Below, one piece after another: positions 1 to 7,290 of a DNA stretch of 10,623 bases. The number at the start of each line of letters is the position of its first letter. The first letter of the stretch is position 1. Location: NCBI GenBank assembly GCA_964651045.1, contig CAZYVD010000076.1, forward strand, positions 1 to 10,623. Reading direction: 5' to 3'. Source of the stretch: CAZYVD01 sp964651045 (GTDB taxonomy: Bacteria > Zhuqueibacterota > QNDG01 > DSAB01). Position numbers and translations under genes: made by a program. Under the pieces are notes generated by a model that saw only the letters and a list, made by a program, of their open reading frames with translations, was not told the origin of the DNA and did no database searches.

Positions 1-36
1 AAGCACTCTTTTAACCCAATTTTTCAAATTTAAAAT

Positions 37-42
37 AGGCGG
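37..42 (+). promoter_or_regulatory. Ribosome binding site deciding the start of the DapA-like gene
   Basis: AGGCGG is a near-consensus Shine-Dalgarno element. It directly abuts the ATG at 43, leaving no spacer, but sits 6 bases before the in-frame ATG at 49. The ATG at 49 is therefore the better start. Confidence 0.55.
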
Positions 43-48
43 ATGATC

Positions 49-1095
49 ATGAGTGATGTAGAATCAAGAAGAAGGGAATTGGTAGCAGGGCTATTCCCAG
101 AAGGATTCCCTAGGATATGGTGTCCACCATTAACTCACTACAGAGAAGATGGTAGTATAGATTTCGATAGAATCGGAAGACACATAGATTCATTAACACC
201 ACACATAAACTCTTTCCTTATTCCGGGTTCTACCGGAGATGGTTGGGAGCTGACTATTGAGGAGTTTAAACAGGTTGTAGATTATGCATTGAACCTCTGC
301 CGAAAGAGAGATGGTATCAGGGTATTGATTGGTCTGCTCAGAACCGAGCTTGATGGTATGATTGAATGCATGAATTATGTTCTTGAAAATAATAGAGATG
401 AGGCATCGACATGGAAGGCCGATTGTTATCGCTGTTCTGGATTCAAGGGGTTTGTTATTTGCCCGCCAAAGGGGAAGGGATTAAGTCAGGATGAGATAAG
501 AGACCAAATGGAAAATATTTTGAATTTGGGCTATCCAATTGTTCTTTACCAGCTTCCACAGATCACAGAGAATGAGATGTCTCCAGATCTTGTTGAATAT
601 TTTTGCACCAAATATTTTAACTGTTATATGCTGAAAGATTCCAGTGGTAAGGATCGTGTAGCAAATGCTGATAAAGATTATAGAGGGCTAATACTGGTTA
701 GAGGCGCAGAGGAGGATTACAGCAAAATGCTTAAGGAGTCGGGCGGCAGGTATGATGGATTTCTGCTCAGTACTGGAAATAGTTTTCCGGAACAACTTTC
801 GATGATAGTAAAATATAGTGTTGAGGGAAGGCAGGAAGAGGCAGATAATCTTTCCATGAGATTATCAAATGTTGTAAGGGAAGTCTTCAATATGGCCTCA
901 TCTCTTCCTTCTGGAAATGCATTTACTAATTCCAATAAGTTAATCGATCATATCAGGGCATATGGATTAAATTGGAGGGAACACGGAGATGTGAGACTCC
1001 ATTCTGGTCATACGATTTCACAAGAGATGATAGCCAAAGTAGAAGAGATTCTGAAGAGGAATGATCTTTTCCCTGAGAGGGGCTATTTAGAATAA
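49..1095 (+). CDS. DapA/NAL-family class I aldolase or lyase homologue
   Basis: This is a Schiff-base aldolase-type TIM-barrel protein of the dihydrodipicolinate synthase/N-acetylneuraminate lyase family, 348 residues from the ATG at 49. Counting from an upstream in-frame ATG at 43 (350 residues), PGSTGDGWELT at 61-71 matches the family GTTGE substrate-carboxylate loop, VLYQLP at 167-172 carries the catalytic-type Tyr, and LKDSSGK at 197-203 carries the Lys (K198) expected to form the Schiff base. Family members are usually about 290-310 residues. The extra length includes a segment around 116-136 with a CxxC pair (C128, C131) and an extended C-terminus. The reaction cannot be read from the sequence: the family includes lysine-pathway synthases, sialic acid lyases and many sugar-acid aldolases, and this divergent member is unlikely to be the housekeeping DapA. 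The next gene follows after 20 bases on the same strand, suggesting a shared transcript. Confidence 0.88.
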   Translation: MSDVESRRRELVAGLFPEGFPRIWCPPLTHYREDGSIDFDRIGRHIDSLTPHINSFLIPGSTGDGWELTIEEFKQVVDYALNLCRKRDGIRVLIGLLRTELDGMIECMNYVLENNRDEASTWKADCYRCSGFKGFVICPPKGKGLSQDEIRDQMENILNLGYPIVLYQLPQITENEMSPDLVEYFCTKYFNCYMLKDSSGKDRVANADKDYRGLILVRGAEEDYSKMLKESGGRYDGFLLSTGNSFPEQLSMIVKYSVEGRQEEADNLSMRLSNVVREVFNMASSLPSGNAFTNSNKLIDHIRAYGLNWREHGDVRLHSGHTISQEMIAKVEEILKRNDLFPERGYLE

Positions 1096-1115
1096 AAAAA
1101 TTAGGGGAATTTAAA

Positions 1116-2384
1116 ATGGAAAATTTAAAAGAGAAGATAAAGATTTCCGATAGGGTGCTCAAACATGTAAACGATGTTTTGACAGGTAAGGAAAATGTTG
1201 TTATCGATAGGCTGCTTGCAGTAATAGAGAAGTATGGAAGTGTGGAAGAGATTAACAGGATGGCAGATAATGCAGGAAGGCTTGAAAATCAAATTAAAAA
1301 ATTGGAGGAGATGGGCTCTCCATATCTAAGGGATGTGGAGTGGTTAATCAATGAGAGGGATAGAGGAAGTTTTATTCCCCTAGAGGAGTATAAAAGAAAG
1401 ATTCTGGGAGACAGGTATGAAACCGTAAAGTTTGATGATGAATATGCAGTCACACTTGAAATCAGTGCGCTTCAGTTTTTCCCCTGGCTCATAAAGGAGG
1501 CAAAACAGGCTGTAGATAAGGGAGAATTGATGCCTGGTCGTTATATTAGGGTCAGGAAGATGAAGGAGCAGGAGGCTGATAATGGTGATCTTGTGGCAGT
1601 GTCGGCAGCAATGAATATAGTGGGTGGTTCTTGTGTAGAGACTCTCGACACCAAAGGGACCGATGGTGCAAATGTTCATCTTGGAGGACCGGATACGATA
1701 ACCGGATATTTTGGCGGCCCTGGAGAACCGAATGATTATCCTCTCAAATGGGTGGATGAGTTTTTATACTACTACACAAACTATGGGGTGAAGCAGGTTT
1801 TAAATATCAATCCAGGTACTGTGCTGATTGGATATCTTTTATACAAGATTGGTATAAATATAGAATTTAAGATATCTGTTTTCATGGGTAACGACAATAC
1901 ATATTCCGTACTCTGGACACTTATGACAGCAAAACTTTTCACAAGAGAGGATGGAACAACACCGCTGGTTGGTTTTAATTTTTCAAATTCTGTAAATAAT
2001 GAGACAATAGAATTGTGTAGTTTAATAAGAGCAGCTCTTGACTTAGAGGATAAGGTTCGGTTCGAACATCACATAACTGAAACATGGAAACACATTGTTC
2101 GACAGCCATACGACAGGACAGAAGAGCTTCCTCTTGTGGCTAAAAAAGTCAAAAATATAAGCGCCAAACATGAGGGTGGTGCTCCAGAGGTGGAGGAGAA
2201 GAGAGATTATCCATCAGACATTCTTGACTATTTCAAATCAAAGGAGGAAATTATCGAACAGGGCATAATGGAGAAGATGGAGCAGAACTATCTCGACAAG
2301 CATAGATCCATGAATCGCACTGCACGAGTCTTAATAGAAAATGGTATTGATGTGATTGCTGCAAGGAATCTACATTATCGATAA
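1116..2384 (+). CDS. Conserved-looking protein of unknown function, partner of the DapA-like gene
   Basis: I do not recognise this 422-residue protein. The start is supported by AGGGGA at 1103-1108, 7 bases before the ATG. No signal peptide or clear transmembrane segment is visible, so it is probably cytosolic. Residues 1-100 look helical and charged. The middle has a striking glycine-rich stretch at about 170-204 (GGSCVETLDTKGTDG, then GGPDTITGYFGGPGEP), which looks like a ligand-binding or active-site region. Alternating hydrophobic strands and helices follow (VLNINPGTVLIGYLLYKIG at 228-246, FKISVFMGND at 251-260, LVGFNFSN at 284-291), giving an alpha/beta, possibly barrel-like, appearance. 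EHHITETW at 317-324 offers possible metal or catalytic histidines. The C-terminal 70 residues are charged and helical. The 20-base gap after the aldolase homologue suggests a shared pathway. An enzyme is likely, but no reaction is claimed. Confidence 0.85.
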   Translation: MENLKEKIKISDRVLKHVNDVLTGKENVVIDRLLAVIEKYGSVEEINRMADNAGRLENQIKKLEEMGSPYLRDVEWLINERDRGSFIPLEEYKRKILGDRYETVKFDDEYAVTLEISALQFFPWLIKEAKQAVDKGELMPGRYIRVRKMKEQEADNGDLVAVSAAMNIVGGSCVETLDTKGTDGANVHLGGPDTITGYFGGPGEPNDYPLKWVDEFLYYYTNYGVKQVLNINPGTVLIGYLLYKIGINIEFKISVFMGNDNTYSVLWTLMTAKLFTREDGTTPLVGFNFSNSVNNETIELCSLIRAALDLEDKVRFEHHITETWKHIVRQPYDRTEELPLVAKKVKNISAKHEGGAPEVEEKRDYPSDILDYFKSKEEIIEQGIMEKMEQNYLDKHRSMNRTARVLIENGIDVIAARNLHYR

Positions 2385-2391
2385 AACCAAT

Positions 2392-2396
2392 GGAGG
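2392..2396 (+). promoter_or_regulatory. Ribosome binding site deciding the start of the Rho-N-like gene
   Basis: GGAGG lies 8 bases before the ATG at 2405. The other in-frame ATG, at 2390, overlaps this element and has no Shine-Dalgarno of its own, so 2405 is the likely start. Confidence 0.75.
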
Positions 2397-2404
2397 ATTG
2401 CGAT

Positions 2405-2728
2405 ATGGCTCATACTTTCAAAGAGTTGAAGGGAATGACAAAGGCCGAGCTGAGTGAGATAGCAAAGAACATTGAACATGAGGCTGTTAAGGGTTACACT
2501 CAGATGAACAAGGAGCACCTTCTGGAAGCAATCTGCAAGGCACTGAATATTGATATGCATGAACATCATAAGGTTGTTGGCATAGATAAGGGAAAGATAA
2601 AGGCAGAAATAAAAAAGTTGAAAAAGCAGAGAGACAAGGCCATTGCAGATAAGGATCATAAAAAGTTGAAGGAGGTCAGGAAGCAGATTAAAAAGATGAA
2701 AAAGACGCTGCGCCGAGCACTGGTATAA
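2405..2728 (+). CDS. Small basic protein with Rho-N/SAP-like domain and lysine-rich tail
   Basis: From the ATG at 2405 this is a 107-residue protein. Residues 5-50 (FKELKGMTKAELSEIAKNI, then GYTQMNKEHLLEAICKAL) match the helix-extended-loop-helix pattern of the Rho termination factor N-terminal/SAP-type domain: a Leu-x-x-Met-Thr start, a central GY(S/T)xMxK and a final helix. This fold often contacts nucleic acids. Residues 60-105 are a highly charged, Lys-rich helix of probable coiled-coil character, also suited to nucleic acid or ribosome contact. The gene starts 20 bases after the preceding stop on the same strand. A role as a small nucleic-acid-binding or RNA-associated protein is inferred from the domain only. 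Its place in the aldolase operon may reflect transcription rather than a shared pathway. It is the last gene before the convergent junction. Confidence 0.8.
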   Translation: MAHTFKELKGMTKAELSEIAKNIEHEAVKGYTQMNKEHLLEAICKALNIDMHEHHKVVGIDKGKIKAEIKKLKKQRDKAIADKDHKKLKEVRKQIKKMKKTLRRALV

Positions 2729-2758
2729 TATTGAATTAGATGGTATTTAAAAAATTTT

Positions 2759-4039
2759 TTACGGCTCAGAGATCTGCCCAAAATTTAAAAGCAGGGTCTT
2801 GAGCCTTTGTTGCAGGATTTCGTATGAAAAATATTTTGATGCTATTTTGAAATTCTTCTCGACCATCTCTTTTCTTCGTGAAGGATTTTCAAGCACTTCC
2901 TTAATCTTTAATATTACATCATCATTAACATAATTGTTCATGGTTATTACATCGAATCCATATGGTTCGATGTCCTGTTGAAAGATAGAATATCTGTTAA
3001 CCAGGATTGGTTTTTTAAAGAAGATCGCCTCTAAAAAAGCGTTGCCAAATCCTTCGAATGTGGAAGGGTATGTTATAAAGTCTGCATGGGGATAAATGTC
3101 CCAGATCGAGTACTTTTTGTTTCCGTTTTTATCCTTTCCTCTTTTAAGATCAAACAGATCCGGTCTTATTACTGGCTTTACATCGAGAAGCTCTGCATAA
3201 CTGAGAACTCTCTTGAAATATGATTTGCCTTCATCTCTGGATGAGTGTGTTATCACGAGTTTTATTTTTGGATTGTTCAACCTGTGTATCACCTCTATTG
3301 TTCGTTCTATTCCCTTTCTTTCTATTATTCGTGTTGGCTGCAGGAAGATTATTTCATCTTTTTTAATGCCGAGCTTCTCTCTTAGATCCTTATTATAATC
3401 GTCTATTTCTGATGGCCTTTTCTTATAATCAAATACATTTGGTATTACAATTGAGGAGATGCCTCTCCTGTAGCTCAACATCTTGCGGGCCTCTGTATTT
3501 ATGACAACATGAATCAGCGAATAAAGACTCGGGGGAAAGGCCATGTTGATGTAGTCATTGACACAGTTGACCATAAACCTCTGTCTCTCCCAGTAAAAGT
3601 CGTGATGATGCCCCACCGAAGGGATATTGGTCTCTGCTATTACTTCTGTAATGGCCAGACCAAAAGGAATGTTCAACGGGATCGAGATGGCATTTTCAAC
3701 TATGAGAAGATCTATTTTGAATTTTTCTATGAATCTATAGAGATGTTTTTTCAGTTCACATCTTATTTCATGGATCCTGTCTGTTAATTCGCATTTCCTT
3801 GTTTTTATTCCATAGAATTGTCGATTGAGTTCATCGATTGTTGGATGCCTGAAAAATGCAATAGGCTCTATCATGCTTTTCTCAGGATTCCAGTCTGAGA
3901 GTCCTGAGAAAAAGTAGCACTGAAAACCCATTCTCTCGAGAACCTCCACCCATTTTGCAGTCTCGAGTGAGACTCCATCTGTTCCTTGAAGTCTGGTAGA
4001 TACTATGCCTATATTTTTGATTTTTATAGTTCTATACAT
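2759..4039 (-). CDS. GT4-type glycosyltransferase, last gene of the glucosylglycerate operon
   Basis: This is a 426-residue retaining GT-B glycosyltransferase of the GT4 type. The N-terminal Rossmann half has the GIVSTRLQGTDGVS loop (11-24), which usually sits near the acceptor and donor phosphate, and a distinctive GHHHDFYWERQRF segment (143-155). The C-terminal half has QPTRIIERKG (234-243), with the Arg and Lys that bind the nucleotide-sugar diphosphate, and EGFGNAFLE (329-337), the E-x7-E motif. No signal or membrane segment is seen, so it should act in the cytosol on a soluble or membrane-surface acceptor. Its start lies 2 bases after the stop of the HAD gene, so translation is probably coupled. 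From context it may transfer a sugar, perhaps mannose from GDP-mannose, to glucosylglycerate or an extended form. Donor and acceptor cannot be deduced from the sequence, and a lipid or polysaccharide acceptor remains possible. Confidence 0.9.
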   Translation of the reverse strand: MYRTIKIKNIGIVSTRLQGTDGVSLETAKWVEVLERMGFQCYFFSGLSDWNPEKSMIEPIAFFRHPTIDELNRQFYGIKTRKCELTDRIHEIRCELKKHLYRFIEKFKIDLLIVENAISIPLNIPFGLAITEVIAETNIPSVGHHHDFYWERQRFMVNCVNDYINMAFPPSLYSLIHVVINTEARKMLSYRRGISSIVIPNVFDYKKRPSEIDDYNKDLREKLGIKKDEIIFLQPTRIIERKGIERTIEVIHRLNNPKIKLVITHSSRDEGKSYFKRVLSYAELLDVKPVIRPDLFDLKRGKDKNGNKKYSIWDIYPHADFITYPSTFEGFGNAFLEAIFFKKPILVNRYSIFQQDIEPYGFDVITMNNYVNDDVILKIKEVLENPSRRKEMVEKNFKIASKYFSYEILQQRLKTLLLNFGQISEP

Positions 4040-4041
4040 AT

Positions 4042-4899
4042 CTATACCCCGATACAGTTTTTAAGTTGTATCAATTCTGTCAGGATGATGTCGGGTTCGA
4101 TACCCTTAACTCTTCTGTCATTTTTATGGATCCTTAAGGATCGTTTATCACCTGCAAAGAGTGCCGTCTTAAATCCGGACTCTTTAGCAGGTATTATGTC
4201 GTTAATCATATCGTTGCCAACATATAGAACCTCTTTTGGATCTATGTTTTTCTTCCTTAGAGTCTCTTTTGCCCTGAGATACATATGTTTTGATGGTTTT
4301 GCATGGCCGTATTCAAAAGATAGATATATTAGCTCCCTATCAAAACCAAGCTGGTAGAGAGTGTGGTCAAGGAGAGCAGGGAAATAGAGTGGAGTAAAGA
4401 ACTGACCGTTTGAAATAGTGCCCAATAAAATTTCCATATTATAGAAGTAGTCTAAGGTCTCTCTTAAAAATGGCATTGTATAGACAGGATTTATGATCAT
4501 CTCGAATCTTAGAGTAAACTCTTTTAATTCTTCTGTATCCTGAATTGGCAGTACGATTCTCCACATCTCCTCATAACGCACTTCTGGATGATCTACTCCT
4601 CTTTTCTTTAATTCACTATGGGTGGCCTTGACCATCTCGATAAAACCATTCTGAATTTTTTCTGCGTCTTCCCTTATTTTAAATCTTTTTAAAAGCCTCT
4701 CTATCTTGTCTTTTTTGCCAGTCTCCATCATTCCTATATCGCCTGAAGAACTAATGAGCATTGTTCCATATATGTCAAATAGCACTGCCCTGATGCTATC
4801 GAGTTTTTTATAAATTGGCTTTATGTTTGTTGGAATTGGCCTTAGGGGGTATGATCCCGATTTTATTATTCTTATCAGCCTGTCATCCGTTTGATCCAT
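4042..4899 (-). CDS. HAD-superfamily hydrolase, candidate glycosyl-phosphoglycerate phosphatase
   Basis: This is a 285-residue haloacid dehalogenase superfamily protein of the subfamily I (helical cap) layout. Motif I is VLFDIYGTM (39-47), with D42 as the nucleophile. The usual second Asp is Tyr (Y44), as in L-2-haloacid dehalogenases and some phosphatases. Motif II is TISNG (161-165), motif III Lys is K201 in HAKPS, and motif IV is VLYVGNDMINDI (224-235), with D230 and D234 for magnesium. A helical cap of about 100 residues lies between motifs I and II. About 35 residues precede motif I, longer than usual. The gene overlaps the upstream glycosyltransferase by 17 bases and has GGTGG 4 bases before its ATG. 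Placed between two glycosyltransferases and downstream of GpgS, it is the best local candidate to remove the phosphate from glucosyl-3-phosphoglycerate or a mannosyl derivative. A dehalogenase role is unlikely in this setting but not excluded. Confidence 0.85.
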   Translation of the reverse strand: MDQTDDRLIRIIKSGSYPLRPIPTNIKPIYKKLDSIRAVLFDIYGTMLISSSGDIGMMETGKKDKIERLLKRFKIREDAEKIQNGFIEMVKATHSELKKRGVDHPEVRYEEMWRIVLPIQDTEELKEFTLRFEMIINPVYTMPFLRETLDYFYNMEILLGTISNGQFFTPLYFPALLDHTLYQLGFDRELIYLSFEYGHAKPSKHMYLRAKETLRKKNIDPKEVLYVGNDMINDIIPAKESGFKTALFAGDKRSLRIHKNDRRVKGIEPDIILTELIQLKNCIGV

Positions 4900-6289
4900 T
4901 TTTCCACCGAAGCATGCTGAAATTCTTTAAGTCGAAAAACTCTTTTAAGACAACCTTTTTGTCTATTCTCTGTTCTACAGCAACATCTCTTACCTTCTCA
5001 TATATTCTGAGAAGTCTTCTCTTATAGTCTCTGTCTCCATAGTAGTTTCTTACGATTCTATTGTTGTGTTCGATTATTTCTGGATCGGGTGTAAAATTTT
5101 GTAGTTTTGCAATCCATGGATTGTATTCTAATGTTTTATTTTTTAATCTTTGACTAGACATTATTTTGAGTATTGCTTCACTCTGGAAATCTTCACTCAG
5201 ATATTTAAAATCGATGCGGTCGTTTTTTATTATCCATTCAAAACCATTCTCTATCTTTTTTTTACTAATTCTATGGTTGAAACCATTTGCATAGAGAAGT
5301 ACCATTTTTTCCCACTCTTTGAAGAACCCATTAACATCAAAACACTCGATAGGTATGTCAAATGATGAATAGAGGTGATCCATCTTTACCCCTTTATTTG
5401 CAAAGTCGTTGCATACATGAGGAAGCGATCTTCCAAAGACCATCTTGCTTGCTGTCCACGGTTCAAGAAATGTAAATCCAAATCCTTCGTTGATGCTTGT
5501 TGTGATCATATATTTTGCATTTCTGACGAGCTCGATGAAATTTGTCTTGAGCGCAACGTCGAGTCGAACATTAATATTTTGGGTCTTTATAAATTTTTTC
5601 CACTCTTTGTAGATATTGTAGTCGTCGGGACTGTTGGGTGGCAGTGTTATACCAATGGTCTGATCTTTATCGAGGAAAAGGGAGAGGAGAATGGCTTCGC
5701 CAATATTTTTTCTTCTAATGGCTCTTACCGGATAGAGAATGAGACCATTGTTTGATAGGCTGTCAATATTAAAAGGGGTCACTTTGTTTTCTAATAAATG
5801 AACACCCTCCTTCTTAAGACCGGCCTTTCTAAGAATTTTGTAATCTCTCGAGTTGATTACTCCATAATGAGCGTTGTGAACATATTCTTCTTCAGAATAT
5901 ATATGGGGCCTTCCGTCTTCTGCAAAGTCGTGGATCTGCAGAAAAAGGTGATAGCCCCTTCTGTTTAAAATGTTCAGTGCTCCTGTCAGTTTTCTGTTCT
6001 TGCCAAGAGTGGGATTGTGTACATGAAGTATGTCACATCCTCCGGGCCACTTTTTACCTACAGCCTCCTCGATAGAGTCGGCAAGCTCCTCTGCATCGGA
6101 TTTTCCTCCCAGTTCGGATTCATATGCAAGCAGAGGCACTGTGATTATCTCTGTTCCAATATCGCGATCTGGAGGCTGGGATGTCAGCGCAACCGTTTCA
6201 CATACATCGTTTATGGTGGATATCTGACTCTTTATGACCGATGTCACACCGCCCGGGCGCAGGTGGTAATGTAGGAAAGCAATCCTCAT
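4883..6289 (-). CDS. GT4-type glycosyltransferase with C-terminal extension, coupled to GpgS
   Basis: This is a 468-residue retaining GT-B glycosyltransferase, GT4 type. The N-terminus RIAFLHYHLRPGGVTSVI (2-19) is the first strand plus the glycine loop of this fold. LHVHNP (88-93) and QIHDFAEDGRP (118-128) line the domain cleft. PVRAIRRKN (187-195) provides the Arg/Lys phosphate-binding residues, and EGFGFTFLE (268-276) is the E-x7-E motif. About 90 residues follow the expected end of the fold (from about 375), charged and apparently helical, which may form an interaction or acceptor-specific region. The ATG overlaps the gpgS stop (ATGA), with AAGGA 6 bases upstream, implying that the two proteins are made together. 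The likeliest role is addition of a second sugar to glucosyl-3-phosphoglycerate or glucosylglycerate, analogous to MggA/MggS in Petrotoga mannosylglucosylglycerate synthesis. This assignment rests on context. Confidence 0.9.
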   Translation of the reverse strand: MRIAFLHYHLRPGGVTSVIKSQISTINDVCETVALTSQPPDRDIGTEIITVPLLAYESELGGKSDAEELADSIEEAVGKKWPGGCDILHVHNPTLGKNRKLTGALNILNRRGYHLFLQIHDFAEDGRPHIYSEEEYVHNAHYGVINSRDYKILRKAGLKKEGVHLLENKVTPFNIDSLSNNGLILYPVRAIRRKNIGEAILLSLFLDKDQTIGITLPPNSPDDYNIYKEWKKFIKTQNINVRLDVALKTNFIELVRNAKYMITTSINEGFGFTFLEPWTASKMVFGRSLPHVCNDFANKGVKMDHLYSSFDIPIECFDVNGFFKEWEKMVLLYANGFNHRISKKKIENGFEWIIKNDRIDFKYLSEDFQSEAILKIMSSQRLKNKTLEYNPWIAKLQNFTPDPEIIEHNNRIVRNYYGDRDYKRRLLRIYEKVRDVAVEQRIDKKVVLKEFFDLKNFSMLRWKNGSNG

Positions 6290-7290
6290 TTCGTGTCCTT
6301 CTTCTTAGAGTCGAGCGAAATTCCAAATTTTTTTCTATATTCAGCAATCTCGATCATCGGGGGCCTTTCCTGTTCTTTGATTTGAAAGATTCTTGGCATA
6401 TAGGAACTAACAGAGGCTTGGTACTGAATCATTGTGTTGTGTAGCTCCTTATTTATTGTGATGAATTCCTGCCTTTCCAGCCTTCTTAGAAAGGTTTGAA
6501 GAATGCTGAATGACATTCTGCCCAGTGCCAGAGTGTCCTGATTTCTATGAACACGTCTGTCCAGATCTACCTGGGCAATTACATCGAGTCCCCATTTCTC
6601 ATAGAGTTCCAGCAGCATGCTGGTTTCAATCCCATATCCAATTGGAAATGTCAATTTGTCAAATATTGAACGGTATCCCGCATATTCTCCAGAAAGAGGC
6701 TGAATTATTTGTGTAAGTTCTGGATACAGGAGAGAAAAAAGAGGCCTTATTACAAGTTCCGTAACACGGCCTCCACCAGATGGTCTTATCATCTTTGAAT
6801 CTACTGTGATAGGTCTGTCGTAAAATGCCTTTGTGAATTTTATATTATTCATTAGAAGCAGAGGGCCGAGAAGTCCATAGCCAAATCTATGATGTATGTT
6901 TTTTATATCTGCATCAAGATAGATGATTATGTCGCCCTTTGCAACATATAGAGCCTTCCAGAGATTTTCACCCTTCCCACTGTATTGATTCTTCAGGTTT
7001 GGAAGGATTTCATTCGATACATATACATCTGCACCATATTCTTTTGCTATTTTTCTTGTATTATCTGTCGATCCTGAATCTATTACAAGGATCTCATCGA
7101 TTAGAGGGTACTTCAGCATGAGTTCTGAACGCATTATTATTATTTCCTTTGCGATTGTCTTCTCCTCATTCAGTGTTGGAAGACAGAGAGATATCTTTAT
7201 GTTTTTTTTCTCCTTTATATCTACGAGTTTTCTGATGTTGGAAAATTGGGAATGATGAAATGTATTCTTATTGAGCCATTTTTCATTCAT
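6286..7290 (-). CDS. gpgS: Glucosyl-3-phosphoglycerate synthase (GT81)
   Basis: The 334-residue protein closely resembles GpgS, which transfers glucose from UDP- or ADP-glucose to 3-phosphoglycerate, the first step to glucosylglycerate. Numbering from an in-frame GTG one codon upstream: LPTLNEEKTI (38-47) and IDSGSTDNT (71-79) form the GT-A nucleotide-binding half. GKGENLW (106-112) and YLDADI (125-130, the metal-binding DxD) complete the donor site. PSGGGRVTELVIRPL (171-185) and QPLSGEYAGYR (198-208) match the acceptor loops typical of GpgS. GYGIE (219-223) and VHRNQ (248-252), with the metal-ligand His, are also conserved. The length fits the family. ATG 7290 is chosen because GAGGAG lies 6 bases upstream; the GTG at 7293 would leave only 3. 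The gene overlaps the M20-like gene by 8 bases and the next GT4 gene by an ATGA. A mannosyl-3-phosphoglycerate synthase is less likely given the GpgS-type loops. Confidence 0.93.
   Translation of the reverse strand: MNEKWLNKNTFHHSQFSNIRKLVDIKEKKNIKISLCLPTLNEEKTIAKEIIIMRSELMLKYPLIDEILVIDSGSTDNTRKIAKEYGADVYVSNEILPNLKNQYSGKGENLWKALYVAKGDIIIYLDADIKNIHHRFGYGLLGPLLLMNNIKFTKAFYDRPITVDSKMIRPSGGGRVTELVIRPLFSLLYPELTQIIQPLSGEYAGYRSIFDKLTFPIGYGIETSMLLELYEKWGLDVIAQVDLDRRVHRNQDTLALGRMSFSILQTFLRRLERQEFITINKELHNTMIQYQASVSSYMPRIFQIKEQERPPMIEIAEYRKKFGISLDSKKKDTK

Noticed and set aside
1..42. Promoter upstream of the DapA-like gene
   Set aside because: The 42 bases are AT-rich but show no convincing -35/-10 pair, and the preceding gene context is cut off.
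1380..1679. 99-codon open frame antisense to the unknown 422-residue gene
   Set aside because: No recognisable domain, low-complexity composition, and it is covered by a well-led coding frame on the other strand.
2748..2761. Perfect A/T palindrome (A6T6 flanked by T and A) at the convergent junction, possible bidirectional terminator
   Set aside because: It has no G/C stem, overlaps the stop codon of the GT4 gene and is short; in AT-rich DNA this is expected by chance. It is not a supportable intrinsic terminator.
5375..5755. 126-codon open frame on the plus strand inside the GT4 gene
   Set aside because: It lies wholly antisense to a gene with clear GT4 motifs, has no recognisable domain and no convincing ribosome binding site. 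It is a shadow frame.
7202..7209. Run of eight A on the coding strand of gpgS, a possible slippery site
   Set aside because: The gpgS frame reads through intact with conserved motifs downstream, and no frameshift product or stimulatory structure is evident. Similar runs occur elsewhere, for example 5256-5263 in the GT4 gene.
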